From: Oxalicibacterium solurbis
GTDB taxonomy: Bacteria > Pseudomonadota > Gammaproteobacteria > Burkholderiales > Burkholderiaceae_D
NCBI RefSeq assembly: GCF_014635845.1
Contig: NZ_BMDP01000001.1
Span: 930,001-994,000 of the forward strand
Reading direction: 5' to 3'
DNA length: 64,000 bases
Shown: in pieces, positions 17,393 through 27,350 of the stretch
How positions within the stretch are numbered: position 1 is the stretch's first letter
Layout of the letters: each line of letters begins with the position of its first letter
Notes under the pieces: generated by a model
What the model was told of the DNA's origin: nothing
The model's database searches: none
The model's input: the letters and a program-made list of their open reading frames with translations, nothing else
Program-made: the position numbers and the translations under genes

Positions 17393-17959
17393 TCATTCTT
17401 TCAATGCATCGGTTCGATGGCTCACGCAGACATGCAGGAAATCGGCGCGGCCGTCGCCGTAACGTTCCGGCAATTGCAGGATCGCCTCCGCATTCGAAGC
17501 GGAAAAGCAGCGATCGGCCGCCTCGCGCCATGGCAGCCATTCGTAACGCAGATGCTCGCGCGGCGACAGCGTGACCGCGATATCGCGCGGCACGCGCAGG
17601 CCGAACACATGCTCGGTGTTGCGCGTGACGCCCGGCGCGTAGCGATAGCCCCACACCGGATAGATTTCATAGACGTTGGAAAGTTGCCAGTCGTGCAGAT
17701 GTTCGATGGAAACCGCTGCTGACTTGTCGATCTTGCCATCGGCGACGATCGCAATGCCGGTTTCCTCGGCCACTTCGCGGATCGCGGTTTCGGCCCATGG
17801 CTCTTCGATCGCGTCCTTGGAACCCGTCACCGATTGCCAGAAGCCGGGCCGGTCCGCACGCTCCAGCATGAGCACATCAAGCTCGGGCGTATGAATGACC
17901 ACCAGCACGGACTGGGGAATCTTGTACGGTTTGGTCTGCGCAGGCTGGTTCTTCTGCAT
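17393..17959 (-). CDS. nudB: Dihydroneopterin triphosphate diphosphatase (Nudix)
   Basis: A protein of 188 residues with a complete Nudix box beginning GSKDAIEEPWAET and ending REVAEETGI about residues 46-69, fitting GX5EX7REUXEEXGU. The N-terminus KIPQSVLVVIHT and the downstream WLPWREAADRCFS segment match NudB, which removes pyrophosphate from dihydroneopterin triphosphate in folate synthesis. It follows aspS, as in many Betaproteobacteria, but an intrinsic terminator sits in the 72-bp gap, so its expression may depend on read-through or a separate promoter. Confidence 0.88.
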   Translation of the reverse strand: MQKNQPAQTKPYKIPQSVLVVIHTPELDVLMLERADRPGFWQSVTGSKDAIEEPWAETAIREVAEETGIAIVADGKIDKSAAVSIEHLHDWQLSNVYEIYPVWGYRYAPGVTRNTEHVFGLRVPRDIAVTLSPREHLRYEWLPWREAADRCFSASNAEAILQLPERYGDGRADFLHVCVSHRTDALKE

Positions 17960-17983
17960 GAATCGAACGGAAATCGAAGCAAA

Positions 17984-18011
17984 ATAAAAAAGGCGCGGAA
18001 ATCCGCGCCTT
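17984..18011 (-). terminator. Intrinsic terminator between aspS and nudB
   Basis: AAGGCGCGGA (17990-17999) pairs with TCCGCGCCTT (18002-18011); on the minus strand the stem is followed by TTTTTTATTTT. It lies about 20 bases after the aspS stop and 25 bases before the nudB start codon, so it attenuates or separates the two genes. Confidence 0.8.
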
Positions 18012-18031
18012 CATTATGCCGTAATTGGCAA

Positions 18032-19837
18032 TCAGGCCTTGGCAGCCGGTTCCACGTTGCGCAGACGGATGTGCAGTTCGCGCAATTGCTTCTCGTCGAC
18101 TTCCGACGGCGCCTGCGTCAGCAGATCCTGCGCACGCTGCGTTTTCGGGAAGGCAATGACGTCGCGGATCGATTCCGCGCCGCACATCATCGTCACCAGG
18201 CGATCGAGGCCGAATGCCAGACCGCCGTGCGGCGGCGCGCCGTATTGCAGCGCATCCAGCAGGAAGCCGAACTTCAACTGCGCTTCCTCGGCGCCGATCT
18301 TCAGCGCGCGGAACACCTTGCTCTGCACCTCGGCGCGATGGATACGCACCGAACCGCCGCCCAGTTCCCAACCGTTCAGCACCATGTCGTAGGCCTTGGC
18401 GATGCAACGGCCCGGATCGGCTTCCATCAGGTCTTCATGACCGTCCTTCGGCGCGGTGAACGGATGATGCACCGCCGACCAGCGCTGGTTGTCTTCGTCG
18501 AACTCGAACATCGGGAAATCGATGACCCACAGCGGACGCCAGTCGTCGTCGAACAGGCCGTTCTTCTTGCCGAATTCGCTGTGGCCGACCTTCACGCGCA
18601 ACGCACCGATCGCGTCGTTGACGACCTTCGCCTTGTCGGCACCGAAGAAGATCAGGTCGCCGTCTTCCGCACCCGTCAGTTCGATGACCTGCGACAGCGC
18701 TGCGTCGTGGATGTTCTTGACGATAGGCGACTGCAGACCGTCGCGGCCCTTGGCTTTCTCGTTGACCTTGATCCAGGCCAGGCCCTTGGCGCCGTAGATG
18801 GCGACGAACTGCGTGTAGGCATCGATCTCGGAACGCGGCATCGCACCGCCGCCCGGTACGCGCAGCGCGACCACGCGGCCGCCTTCCATGTTGGCGGCGC
18901 CGGAGAAGACCTTGAAGTCCACATCCTTCATCACGTCGGTCATGTCGGTGAACTGCAGCTTGACGCGCATGTCCGGCTTGTCGGAACCGTACAGGCCCAT
19001 CGCCGTCGCGTAATCCATCACCGGGAACGGGTTCGGCAGTTCGACGTCCAGAACTTTCCTGAAGACGAGGCGAATCATGTTTTCGAACAGGTCGCGAATT
19101 TCCTGTTCGGTCATGAACGAGGTTTCGCAGTCGATCTGCGTGAATTCAGGCTGGCGGTCAGCACGCAGGTCTTCGTCGCGGAAGCACTTGGTGATCTGGT
19201 AGTAGCGATCGAAGTTGGCAACCATCAGCAGCTGCTTGAACAGTTGTGGCGATTGCGGCAGCGCGAAGAACTGACCGGCGTTGACGCGCGACGGCACCAG
19301 GTAATCGCGCGCGCCTTCCGGCGTCGATTTGGTCAGCATCGGCGTTTCGATGTCGATGAAGCCGTTTTCGTCCAGATACTTGCGCACTTCCATCGCGACC
19401 TTGTAACGCAGGCGCAGGTTGTTCTGCATCTGCGGACGGCGCAGGTCCAGCACGCGATGCGTCAGGCGCGTCGTTTCCGACAGGTTGTCGTCGTCCAGCT
19501 GGAACGGTGGCGTAACGGACGGGTTCAATACTTCCAGATCGTGCGCCAGCACTTCGATCTTGCCGGAAGTCAGGTTGGCATTCGTCGTGCCTTCCGGACG
19601 GTGGCGCACGAGGCCGGTGATACGCAGGCAGAATTCGTTGCGCACCGATTCGGCCTTCTTGAACACGTCGGCACGATCCGGATCGCAGACAACCTGCACC
19701 AGGCCTTCGCGGTCGCGCAGGTCGATGAAGATGACGCCGCCGTGATCGCGGCGACGATGCACCCAGCCGCACAGGCTGACGGTTTGATCAAGCAGCGCTT
19801 CGGTGGTGAGGCCGCAGTATTCAGTTCGCATAGACAT
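18032..19837 (-). CDS. aspS: Aspartate-tRNA ligase, non-discriminating type (Asp/Asn)
   Basis: A protein of 601 residues (or 599 if the ATG at 19831 is used). Domains are an OB-fold anticodon-binding region (about 1-105), class II catalytic core with [18 protein letters not shown] (motif 2) and GLAFGLDRL (motif 3), and the bacterial GAD insertion. Residues that distinguish the two AspRS types, aligned by eye to Escherichia coli L30 and K81, are here His (RRRDHGG) and Gly (RPEGTT), the combination reported for non-discriminating enzymes such as that of Pseudomonas aeruginosa. It should therefore also charge tRNA-Asn with aspartate, for later amidation by GatCAB. An intrinsic terminator follows. 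Confidence 0.96.
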   Translation of the reverse strand: MSMRTEYCGLTTEALLDQTVSLCGWVHRRRDHGGVIFIDLRDREGLVQVVCDPDRADVFKKAESVRNEFCLRITGLVRHRPEGTTNANLTSGKIEVLAHDLEVLNPSVTPPFQLDDDNLSETTRLTHRVLDLRRPQMQNNLRLRYKVAMEVRKYLDENGFIDIETPMLTKSTPEGARDYLVPSRVNAGQFFALPQSPQLFKQLLMVANFDRYYQITKCFRDEDLRADRQPEFTQIDCETSFMTEQEIRDLFENMIRLVFRKVLDVELPNPFPVMDYATAMGLYGSDKPDMRVKLQFTDMTDVMKDVDFKVFSGAANMEGGRVVALRVPGGGAMPRSEIDAYTQFVAIYGAKGLAWIKVNEKAKGRDGLQSPIVKNIHDAALSQVIELTGAEDGDLIFFGADKAKVVNDAIGALRVKVGHSEFGKKNGLFDDDWRPLWVIDFPMFEFDEDNQRWSAVHHPFTAPKDGHEDLMEADPGRCIAKAYDMVLNGWELGGGSVRIHRAEVQSKVFRALKIGAEEAQLKFGFLLDALQYGAPPHGGLAFGLDRLVTMMCGAESIRDVIAFPKTQRAQDLLTQAPSEVDEKQLRELHIRLRNVEPAAKA

Positions 19838-19890
19838 GTTCAGGTTTCCAGTTTCAGTTTTCTTGTATTCGTTCGGCGGTCGTGCTGCCG

Positions 19891-20532
19891 TCATTGCTTG
19901 GGATCCGGCACCTTCTTCGGATCGATGATGTTCGACTTGTCGAAATGGTCAGGGGTGACGACGCCCATCGAGACGATATATTTCAGCGCCTCGTCGACCG
20001 TCATGTCGAGTTCGATCGTGTCCGCACGCGGCACCATCAGGAAAAAGCCGGAGGTCGGGTTCGGCGTAGTCGGCACATACAGGCTGACGTAGTCGCCGGT
20101 AAGATGGTTACACACATCCCCGCCCGGCGTACCGGTTAGGAAGGCAATCGTCCACGAACCCTGGCGCGGATACTGCACCAGCAGCGCCTTGCGGAAGGCA
20201 TTGCCCGACGACGAGAACAGCGTGTCGGACACCTGCTTGACGCTGGAATAGATCGTGTTGAAGACCGGAATGCGGCGCAGGACGGCTTCCCACACCAGCA
20301 CCACACGCTTGCCGATGAAATTGCGCGTGGCCAGGCCGGTCAGGAAAATGACCAGCAACGTCAGGATGGTGCCCAGGCCGGGAATCGCAAAACCGAACAC
20401 GGCTTCCGGACGCCATCTGGCCGGCAACAGCAGCAACGACTGGTCCATCGTGCTGACGATCAGGTTCAGCACCCACAGCGTGATCGCAAGCGGAACCAGG
20501 ATCAACAGGCCGGTGACGAAATATTTGCGCAT
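19891..20532 (-). CDS. DUF502 family inner-membrane protein
   Basis: A protein of 213 residues. Two membrane helices are visible, about residues 4-25 ([22 protein letters not shown]) split over the first 25 residues and about 50-70 ([17 protein letters not shown]), followed by a soluble domain with [14 protein letters not shown] and PNPTSGFF, hallmarks of DUF502. The function of this family is unknown, though it commonly neighbours aspS in Betaproteobacteria as here, 53 bases upstream of it. Inner-membrane location predicted. Confidence 0.88.
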   Translation of the reverse strand: MRKYFVTGLLILVPLAITLWVLNLIVSTMDQSLLLLPARWRPEAVFGFAIPGLGTILTLLVIFLTGLATRNFIGKRVVLVWEAVLRRIPVFNTIYSSVKQVSDTLFSSSGNAFRKALLVQYPRQGSWTIAFLTGTPGGDVCNHLTGDYVSLYVPTTPNPTSGFFLMVPRADTIELDMTVDEALKYIVSMGVVTPDHFDKSNIIDPKKVPDPKQ

Positions 20533-20576
20533 GGCGGATCTTTTTCAAATGGTGCGCCGGAAACCGGCGCGCACGG

Positions 20577-20891
20577 TCAGTCGGTGCTGGTCGAGGTATT
20601 GACCGATGCGTTTGCCGACGTGCCGCTCGATGCGGCAGATGCCGTCTCGGACGATGCCGGCTGCGGCTCGGATTTGGCACCGGTCGCCGCAGCGGACGTA
20701 CCGCCCTGGCCACCACGGAAATCGGTTACATACCAGCCGGTACCTTTCAATTGAAAACCCGCTGCCGTCAGTTGCTTGCGAAAACTGGATTTGCTGCAAG
20801 CCGGGCAATCGGTCAATACCGGGTCTGATATCTTTTGCAATACGTCCTTGGCAAAGCCGCATGCTTCACAGCGATAGGCGTAAATCGGCAT
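20577..20891 (-). CDS. FmdB-family zinc-ribbon protein
   Basis: A protein of 104 residues from the ATG at 20891. The N-terminus MPIYAYRCEACG begins a CxxC...CxxC zinc ribbon (CEAC and CPAC) of the FmdB putative regulatory protein family. After residue 60 the chain becomes a low-complexity tail rich in Ser, Ala and Thr, without clear structure. Such small proteins commonly precede the DUF502-aspS pair in this bacterial group, as here (44-bp gap). Role unknown; a longer upstream in-frame start lacks support. Confidence 0.85.
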   Translation of the reverse strand: MPIYAYRCEACGFAKDVLQKISDPVLTDCPACSKSSFRKQLTAAGFQLKGTGWYVTDFRGGQGGTSAAATGAKSEPQPASSETASAASSGTSANASVNTSTSTD

Positions 20892-21021
20892 GTGTGTTCC
20901 TGCAAAAATCGTACAAAACCCTGAATTATAAGGCTTTCTGGACCGTTTTACGCAGCATGATGCGGGCTTGCGACTGACGCAACGAATACCGGGCGACACG
21001 CGCCGGTGGCCGGCGATTTTC

Positions 21022-22485
21022 TCAAACCACCATGCCTTCCACCGGCGGCTTCGGTTCCTGGCGATCGCGCAGCATCTGCGGCAGCAGCGAGCCGGCGATC
21101 ATGCCGGCAAAGGCAGCGATCAAGCCGGCAAGCTGGCCGGGGAATAACTCGCCCCAGTTCGTCAGTTCCGGAAAGCACAACACCCAGACAAACACACCTG
21201 CAGTCAGCGAAAAAATCGCACCTTGCGTGGTAGCGCGTTTCCAGTACAGGCCCATGACCAGCGGCACAAAGGCGCCGACCAGCGTGACCTGATAAGCCGC
21301 AGACACCATGTCGTAGATCGACGTGCCGCGCATGGCAATGGCGTAGATCAGCACCAGTACCGCGAAAACCACGATCGTGGCGCGCATGGCGAACAACTGC
21401 TCGCGATCGCTCATGCGCGGGCGCAGGTTCTTGAGGATGTTTTCGACAAAGCTGGTCGACGGCGCCAGCAGCGTCGCCGAAGACGTGCTCTTGATCGCGG
21501 ACAGCAAGGCGCCGAAGAAGAAAATCTGCATGATCAGCGGCATCTTGGTCAGCACGAAGGTCGGCAGCAGGCGCTGATAATCGTCGTTGATCATATCCAT
21601 CGCGCTCGTTCCCATCACGACGATGGCGGCCGACACGATGAACATCGGCACGAAAGCAAACAGGATGTAGCTGACGCCGCCGATGACGGCACCTTTGCGT
21701 GCAGTGGCCGCGTCCTTGGCGGACATCACACGCTGGAATACGTCCTGCTGCGGGATGCTGCCCAGCATCATGGTCAGGCCGGCAGCAACGAAGCCCGCCA
21801 TTTCGGTGAAGGACGGCTCGGGCAGGAATTTCCACATATCCTTCTCGCTCGCCAGCGCGAGCACATGCTCGGCGCCACCGGCCAGATGCGCCGAAAACAG
21901 CGCGATAATGGAAAGGCCGATCACCAGCACGATCATCTGGATGAAATCGGTCCAGGCCACCGCGAGGAAACCGCCGATCACGACATAGATCAGCACGGCG
22001 AGCGTACCGACGATCATACCCGTCGTTTCCGACATCGCACCGCCGGTCAGCACATTGAAAACAAGGCCCAGCGCGGTGATCTGCGCCGCCACCCAGCCCA
22101 GATAACTGATGATGATCGCCACCGAGCAAAACACTTCAACACCCTTGCCGTAGCGCAGGCGATAGAAGTCGCCGATGGTCAGCAGGTTCTGCTTGTACAA
22201 ACGTGCGGCGAAGAACAGGCCGACCAGAATCAGGCAGGTGCCGGCACCGAACGGATCTTCGACGATGGCATTCAACCCGCCTTGCACGAAGCGGGCAGGA
22301 ATGCCCATGACCGTTTCAGCGCCGAACCAGGTCGCAAACGTGGTCGTGATCACCATGATCAGCGGCAGGCTGCGGCCGGCCACCGCGAAGTCGCTGGTGT
22401 TCCGGATACGCGTACCCGCCCAGACGCCGAGCGCCAGCGTGCCTGTCATATAGAGCACCACAAAGGAAATCAGCGTGTAGTCCAA
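21022..22485 (-). CDS. Sodium:solute symporter (SSS family)
   Basis: A protein of 487 residues using a TTG start at 22485. The choice is supported by GGAG nine bases upstream and by the chain starting right before the first helix (DYTLISFVVLYM). About 13 membrane helices are predicted. Family features are the region TTFATWFGAETVMGIPARF and the helix GGFLAVAWTDFIQM, seen in SSS transporters that use a sodium gradient to import solutes such as proline, pantothenate or acetate. The substrate cannot be decided from sequence; it is more like uncharacterised transporters than PutP. Genes either side are unrelated in function. Confidence 0.88.
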   Translation of the reverse strand: MDYTLISFVVLYMTGTLALGVWAGTRIRNTSDFAVAGRSLPLIMVITTTFATWFGAETVMGIPARFVQGGLNAIVEDPFGAGTCLILVGLFFAARLYKQNLLTIGDFYRLRYGKGVEVFCSVAIIISYLGWVAAQITALGLVFNVLTGGAMSETTGMIVGTLAVLIYVVIGGFLAVAWTDFIQMIVLVIGLSIIALFSAHLAGGAEHVLALASEKDMWKFLPEPSFTEMAGFVAAGLTMMLGSIPQQDVFQRVMSAKDAATARKGAVIGGVSYILFAFVPMFIVSAAIVVMGTSAMDMINDDYQRLLPTFVLTKMPLIMQIFFFGALLSAIKSTSSATLLAPSTSFVENILKNLRPRMSDREQLFAMRATIVVFAVLVLIYAIAMRGTSIYDMVSAAYQVTLVGAFVPLVMGLYWKRATTQGAIFSLTAGVFVWVLCFPELTNWGELFPGQLAGLIAAFAGMIAGSLLPQMLRDRQEPKPPVEGMVV

Positions 22486-22882
22486 CTCGGTTCGCTCCGT
22501 AGAAAAACGGCCGGTTATATAAAGAGAAGCCCCTGTATTCCAAATGGCTTGCAGGCGGCACCATGTTCGATGCATGTGCCATGCCAAGCCTCCGCACCAC
22601 CAGTACGAAGCACAATACGCGCACAACGCCGGCAAACTTCAGCCGATGGATTCTCCGGTCCTGACCGAAATAAAATCACCGAACAATGGTGAAGATGACG
22701 CGTGTCGACAAGCATCATCCCGTGTTCCGAGTCGGGTCGGGAAGGTAACGGAGGTTGAAAAGCCGCGGAATTGTAGCAAATCGCGGGGGCGCATTTCCAA
22801 AAAAATGCCGCACCGGAATGAGGCATCGGTGCGGCATTTTTGACGAGCTCGGTTCGCGCGCATGCGCGCGGCGCAAACAGTC
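22486..22882. other. Intergenic region between ubiB and the symporter gene
   Basis: About 400 bases hold no convincing gene in any frame. The right end carries the ubiB terminator (22801-22841). The rest presumably includes the symporter promoter on the minus strand; I see no clear -35/-10 pair or known riboswitch. Confidence 0.5.
22799..22841 (-). terminator. Intrinsic terminator after ubiB
   Basis: A 15-bp stem AAAAATGCCGCACCG (22801-22815) with CGGTGCGGCATTTTT (22827-22841) and an 11-base loop. On the minus strand it ends in a T-run, 42 bases after the ubiB stop. Confidence 0.88.
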
Positions 22883-24442
22883 TTATCCGAATGCAAACAG
22901 AACCAGCGCCAATACTCCGCCGGCCACCAGCCCCCCGCCGAAATAGATCGCCACGCCCAGCAGCAAATTCGTGCGGCGCTGTTCCTGCAATACCAGTTTC
23001 AGCAGTTCATCGGTATGGCGTTCCGCTTCGGTGGCCTTCGTCAGCGCCTGATGCGCCAGACGCGGCAATTCCGGCAGCAGCTTGCTGTAGCGCGGCGCTT
23101 CGACTTTCAGACGCTGATAGAAGCCGCGCCAGCCGATCTGCTCGTTCATCCAGCGTTCCAGATACGGTTTGGCGGTCTTCCATAGATCCAGCTCCGGATC
23201 GAGCTGGCGGCCCAGGCCTTCGATGTTCAGCAGCGTTTTCTGCAGCAGCACCAGTTGCGGCTGCACTTCGATATTGAAGCGGCGCGAGGTCTGGAACAAA
23301 CGCAGCAGCACCTGGCCGAACGAGATATCGGAAAGCGGCCGGTCGAAGATCGGTTCGCAGCAGGCGCGCACCGCCGCTTCCAGCTCGTCGATGCGCGTTT
23401 CCTTCGGCGCCCAGCCGGATTCGATGTGCGCTTCAGCCACGCGCTTGTAGTCGCGGCGGAAGAAGGCGAGGAAGTTCTGCGCCAGATAATCCTTGTCGAA
23501 ATCGTTGAGCGTGCCGACGATGCCGAAATCCAGCGCGATGTAGCGGCCGAAGGTCGCCGGTTCGGTGGAAACCAGGATGTTCCCCGGATGCATGTCGGCA
23601 TGGAAGAAGCCGTCGCGGAACACCTGCGTGAAAAAGATTTCGACGCCGTCGCTGGCGAGTTTCCTCAAATCGACACCGGCAGCGAGGAGGCGCTCGGTCT
23701 GCGAGATCGGAATGCCCGTCATGCGCTCCATCGTAATGACGGAAGTCGAGCAGTAGTCCCAGAACATTTCCGGCACCACCAGCAACTGCGAATCGGCGAA
23801 ATTGCGGCGCAGCTGGCTGCCATTGGCCGCCTCGCGCATCAGGTCCAGTTCGTCGTGCAGGTATTTGTCGAATTCGGCGACGACCTCGCGCGGCTTCAGC
23901 CGACGCCCGTCTGCCCACCAGCGCTCGACCATGCCGGCGACGATGCGCATCAGCGCCAGATCGTCGTCGATCGAACGACGCACGCCGGGGCGCAGCACCT
24001 TGACCGCGACGTTGCGGCCGTTCTTCAATTGCGCGAAATGCACTTGCGCGATCGACGCCGAAGCGACCGGCTCGCGTTCGAATTGCGCGAACAGCTGATC
24101 CGGATGCGCACCCAGCGAACGAACGATCTGCGCGATCGCCTGTTCCGTCGGGAACGGCGGCACGCGATCCTGCAGGCGCGCCAGCTCGTCGGCAATATCC
24201 ATCGGCATCAGATCGCGCCGCGTCGACAACACCTGGCCGAACTTGACGAAGATCGGACCGAGGTCTTCCAACGCACGACGCAACCGTTCGCCGCGCGGCG
24301 CGGAAATATCGCGCCAGAACAGAATGGCGTTCAGCAACCGGGTGGTACGCGGAATCGTCAGGCCGGACATCGCAATGTCGTCCAGCCCGTAACGGATAGC
24401 GACACGGATGATCTTGAATACGCGCAGGAATTTCATGATCAT
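22883..24442 (-). CDS. ubiB: Ubiquinone biosynthesis protein UbiB (ABC1/ADCK family atypical kinase)
   Basis: A protein of 519 residues. It has the atypical kinase features [14 protein letters not shown] (KxGQ motif), ASASIAQVH (alanine-rich nucleotide loop), VAVKVLRP (lysine), [12 protein letters not shown] (catalytic loop) and ALDFGIVG (DFG-like metal loop). Two C-terminal hydrophobic segments end the chain and anchor it in the inner membrane. UbiB is needed for ubiquinone synthesis, probably by extracting or presenting lipid precursors through ATPase activity. Its start overlaps the ubiJ stop by four bases, so the two are translationally coupled. Confidence 0.95.
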   Translation of the reverse strand: MIMKFLRVFKIIRVAIRYGLDDIAMSGLTIPRTTRLLNAILFWRDISAPRGERLRRALEDLGPIFVKFGQVLSTRRDLMPMDIADELARLQDRVPPFPTEQAIAQIVRSLGAHPDQLFAQFEREPVASASIAQVHFAQLKNGRNVAVKVLRPGVRRSIDDDLALMRIVAGMVERWWADGRRLKPREVVAEFDKYLHDELDLMREAANGSQLRRNFADSQLLVVPEMFWDYCSTSVITMERMTGIPISQTERLLAAGVDLRKLASDGVEIFFTQVFRDGFFHADMHPGNILVSTEPATFGRYIALDFGIVGTLNDFDKDYLAQNFLAFFRRDYKRVAEAHIESGWAPKETRIDELEAAVRACCEPIFDRPLSDISFGQVLLRLFQTSRRFNIEVQPQLVLLQKTLLNIEGLGRQLDPELDLWKTAKPYLERWMNEQIGWRGFYQRLKVEAPRYSKLLPELPRLAHQALTKATEAERHTDELLKLVLQEQRRTNLLLGVAIYFGGGLVAGGVLALVLFAFG

Positions 24443-25029
24443 CGCGCGGCGTCCTTCAGCTTCTCGATGCGCTTGGACAACCGTGCGACATCGTCACGCA
24501 GCTTCGTCACGTCTTGGGTAAAACCGGCAATCGCCTGCGGACGCATCAGCATCGGATTTTCTTCCAGAAAGTATTCGGCCGCGTTTTCGCTGACCGAGCG
24601 TTGCAGGGATTTGGCGGCATCGAACGCCGAACGCGCCCCCATGGCCATGCGGCGCGCGGCGATATCGCCGACCATACCGGCCAGATCGCCTTCCGCATCC
24701 CAGCGCAGCGACTGGCTCAGTTGCGAAATCGTATTGGCGAAATCGGCATCGCCATCGATCTTCACGTAGGAAAAGGCGCGTTCGCGGTTCTGCAGGATCA
24801 ACGGCAGATCGGACAGTTGCGCGCGTATCGTCACCGCCGCCGCTTCATCGCGATTTGCCGCCTCCACCATGCCGTCGGCGGTAACTTGCAGACGCACTGT
24901 CACCAGACCGGCATCGAACACGGCAATCTTTCCCGCATGCGGCATCAGTTTCGCGCGCGCCCATGCTTCCTGCGCGAGCAGGTGATTGATGGCGGCGGGC
25001 AGGAAATCGGCGGGAGAGCGAAAAATCAT
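24439..25029 (-). CDS. ubiJ: SCP2-domain ubiquinone biosynthesis accessory protein
   Basis: A protein of 196 residues from the ATG at 25029. An SCP2-like lipid-binding domain covers about residues 10-110 ([38 protein letters not shown]), followed by a C-terminal coiled coil ([16 protein letters not shown]). This is the layout of UbiJ, which binds hydrophobic ubiquinone intermediates in the soluble Ubi complex along with UbiK. Four-base overlap with ubiB. In Escherichia coli the order is ubiE-ubiJ-ubiB; here a Tim44-like gene and a terminator intervene between ubiE and ubiJ. Confidence 0.9.
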   Translation of the reverse strand: MIFRSPADFLPAAINHLLAQEAWARAKLMPHAGKIAVFDAGLVTVRLQVTADGMVEAANRDEAAAVTIRAQLSDLPLILQNRERAFSYVKIDGDADFANTISQLSQSLRWDAEGDLAGMVGDIAARRMAMGARSAFDAAKSLQRSVSENAAEYFLEENPMLMRPQAIAGFTQDVTKLRDDVARLSKRIEKLKDAAR

Positions 25030-25033
25030 CGTC

Positions 25034-25070
25034 AAAAAACAAAGCCGCCCGTGACCATTCACGGGCGGCT
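25034..25070 (-). terminator. Intrinsic terminator between the Tim44-like gene and ubiJ
   Basis: AGCCGCCCGTGA (25043-25054) pairs with TCACGGGCGGCT (25059-25070) with loop CCAT. On the minus strand it is followed by TTGTTTTTTG. It sits only about five bases before the ubiJ start, so it should reduce read-through from ubiE/tim44 into ubiJ-ubiB. Confidence 0.88.
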
Positions 25071-25112
25071 CAAGTTTAGCAGCATGCGGCGCAGTGCCGC
25101 CAGCGATCGTTC

Positions 25113-26021
25113 TTACAGTTGCTGGATGCCGGCCAGTACCCAGCCGCCATCGCCGTTGATCGGCTTGACCAGGTTCCATGCCTCGGTGAACGGCTCGGTC
25201 GGTGCGTGATCGGCTTCACGGATCATGCCGCTGAACTTCACGCTGGCGATGTATTCGTCGCCGACCTTTTCCACGCCGTAGAACACCGCATCCAGCGACA
25301 CCACGTCGGTAACGTTTTTCGTATCACCGCGTTCCTGCAGTTGCAGGCGCAGTTCACCAAACATTTCCGGCGTCGTGAATTCGCGGATGTCGTTGACGTC
25401 GCCGCGATCCCATGCCGCCTGCAGGCGGATGAAGTAGCTCTTCGCATTGCGCAGAAACGATTCAACGTCGAAATCCGCCGGGACTTCATTGGCATCGACA
25501 GCGGCAGCCGAAACCATCGCACCGGACGACTGCAGCGCAGCCGGCTGATTATTGGCGATGCCGGAACCGATTTCCGGCGTCTGCGAACGCGCCGAATAGC
25601 CATGCTGGAAAGCCGGCTGCGGCTGATTGCCGGCACTGCGGTTGCGAATCATGCGGAAGATGAACATCGCAGCGAATGCGAGCAGCGCCACCATCAGGAT
25701 CGTGCTGATCATGCTGGCCAGTGCACCGCCGATACCCAGGTGCGACAGCAATGCGCCGAGGCCGAGGCCAAGCAGCGCGCCGCCGAGGATGTTGCGCATC
25801 ATGCTCGGCTTGGCCGCAGCGCCCGCTGCACCGCCGGCAGCAGCCGTCGCGTCAGGCTTGGACGGCGTTGCCTGCGATTGCTGTGGCGGCGCCGCACGCT
25901 TGTAGCTTTGCGACTGTTTGCCGAACGAACCGCCGCCGCCCATGCGCTTGGCTTCCGCCTCGGGCGCGATGAACATCATCGAACTGGTCACGACGGCCAA
26001 CGCCATCAACAATCTCTTCAT
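25113..26021 (-). CDS. Tim44-like domain membrane protein
   Basis: A protein of 302 residues. It starts with a cleavable signal peptide (about 1-24, ending AEAEA), then a Gly/Gln/Pro/Ala-rich low-complexity linker to residue 75, a hydrophobic glycine-rich pair of helices (about 78-125, LGGALLGLGLGALLSHLG and ILMVALLAFAAMFIF), and a C-terminal Tim44-like domain from about 190 (SFLRNAKSYFIRLQAAWDRGD). Bacterial Tim44-like proteins have no settled function. It lies nine bases downstream of ubiE and is followed by a terminator. Confidence 0.88.
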   Translation of the reverse strand: MKRLLMALAVVTSSMMFIAPEAEAKRMGGGGSFGKQSQSYKRAAPPQQSQATPSKPDATAAAGGAAGAAAKPSMMRNILGGALLGLGLGALLSHLGIGGALASMISTILMVALLAFAAMFIFRMIRNRSAGNQPQPAFQHGYSARSQTPEIGSGIANNQPAALQSSGAMVSAAAVDANEVPADFDVESFLRNAKSYFIRLQAAWDRGDVNDIREFTTPEMFGELRLQLQERGDTKNVTDVVSLDAVFYGVEKVGDEYIASVKFSGMIREADHAPTEPFTEAWNLVKPINGDGGWVLAGIQQL

Positions 26022-26030
26022 TGCTTTCTC

Positions 26031-26765
26031 CTAAAGTTTGATTCCGGTGTGTAATGCCGCCACACCTGCGGTCAGATTGAAATACTGGACGCGCTCCAAT
26101 CCCGCGTCCTCCATCATTTTCTTCAGCGTTTCCTGGTCCGGATGCATGCGGATCGACTCGGCCAGATAGCGATAGCTGTCGGCATCGTTGGCGATCCGCT
26201 TGCCCATCCACGGCAGCACGCTGAACGAATACAGGTCGTAGGGCTTCTTCAACGGCTCCCACACCTTCGAAAATTCCAGCACCAGCAGCTTGCCGCCCGG
26301 CTTCAGCACACGGCGCATCTCCGCCAGCGCGGCATCCTTGTGCGTCATGTTGCGCAATCCGAACGCTACAGATACCCGATCGAAATAGTTGTCGGGAAAC
26401 GGCAATTTCTCCGCATCGCACAAGGACGTGGGGATGATCATCCCATTGTTCAACAGGCGATCGCGTCCAACGCGCAACATCGATTCGTTGATGTCGGTCA
26501 GCCACACCTCACCAGTCGATCCCGCGCGCTTTGCAAATGCCTTGGCCAGGTCACCCGTGCCGCCCGCGATATCCAGCACCTTGAAGCCGGGGCGGATACC
26601 CGCCTGCGCGATCGTGAATGCCTTCCACAGGCGGTGCAGCCCGGCCGACATGACATCGTTCATCACGTCGTACTTGGCGGCGACCGAATGGAACACTTCG
26701 GCGACCTTGTGGACTTTTTCTTCCTCGGCGACCGTCTGGTAACCGAAATGGGTGGAATTGGTCAT
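26031..26765 (-). CDS. ubiE: Demethylmenaquinone/2-methoxy-6-polyprenyl-benzoquinol methyltransferase
   Basis: A protein of 244 residues. The SAM-binding motif [15 protein letters not shown] is about residues 63-77, and the family signatures [17 protein letters not shown] (N-terminal) and [17 protein letters not shown] (C-terminal half) are intact. It catalyses C-methylation in ubiquinone synthesis. It is followed by the Tim44-like gene with nine bases between, and preceded by a DUF971 gene. Confidence 0.96.
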   Translation of the reverse strand: MTNSTHFGYQTVAEEEKVHKVAEVFHSVAAKYDVMNDVMSAGLHRLWKAFTIAQAGIRPGFKVLDIAGGTGDLAKAFAKRAGSTGEVWLTDINESMLRVGRDRLLNNGMIIPTSLCDAEKLPFPDNYFDRVSVAFGLRNMTHKDAALAEMRRVLKPGGKLLVLEFSKVWEPLKKPYDLYSFSVLPWMGKRIANDADSYRYLAESIRMHPDQETLKKMMEDAGLERVQYFNLTAGVAALHTGIKL

Positions 26766-26876
26766 GGCAATGCAATCCAGTGAAAGTGATTATACGGCAT
26801 GTTAAGAAAACGTGAAAATAGAATTAATTTACGGAAACATTGGCAAATTGTTGGCAATATCGCCGATATTCACGCA

Positions 26877-27299
26877 TCAATGATGATGGCCGCAACCGGT
26901 TCCGGCGGCGGCGGCCTTGTCCATCGGCGCATCGCGGCCGGATTCGCGGGTGAAGCCGGCGGCCTCCAGCCGGCGCAGATAGTCTTCCCACAGCGCATGC
27001 TGATCCGTACCGAGATGGTGCAGATATTCCCATGAGTAGATGCCACTGTCGTGGCCATCGGAAAACACCGGTTTGATCGCATAGTTGCCGACCGGTTCGA
27101 CCGCGGCTATGCCCACTTCGCGCATGCCGGTCTGCAACGTTTCCTGTCCCGGGCCATGTCCGCGTACTTCAGCCGACGGCGAATACACGCGCAGGAATTC
27201 GAACGGCAGCGAGAAGGCGGCGCCGTCGTCGAAGGCGATTTCCAGCACGCGCGACTGTTTACGCACGGTCAGTTCGGTTGGTTGCGGCTGCTTGCTCAT
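26877..27299 (-). CDS. DUF971 family protein
   Basis: A protein of 140 residues from the ATG at 27299. The core SRVLEIAFDDGAAFSLPFEFLRVYSPSAEVRGHG and the later GIYSWEYLHHLG are typical of DUF971, the domain also found at the N-terminus of gamma-butyrobetaine hydroxylase and in iron-sulfur related proteins. The C-terminus ends with a histidine cluster (CGHHH) that may bind metal. Gene neighbourhood with ubiE is common in Betaproteobacteria. Function unproven. Confidence 0.85.
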   Translation of the reverse strand: MSKQPQPTELTVRKQSRVLEIAFDDGAAFSLPFEFLRVYSPSAEVRGHGPGQETLQTGMREVGIAAVEPVGNYAIKPVFSDGHDSGIYSWEYLHHLGTDQHALWEDYLRRLEAAGFTRESGRDAPMDKAAAAGTGCGHHH

Positions 27300-27350
27300 C
27301 GTTGACCTTTCAATAAAGTGCGGCATCGGCACAGCCGACACCATGATGCT

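Noticed and set aside
17834-20092. Long plus-strand open frame (752 codons) opposite nudB, aspS and DUF502 genes
   Set aside because: It spans three recognised genes on the other strand, has no ribosome binding site and no protein-like composition.
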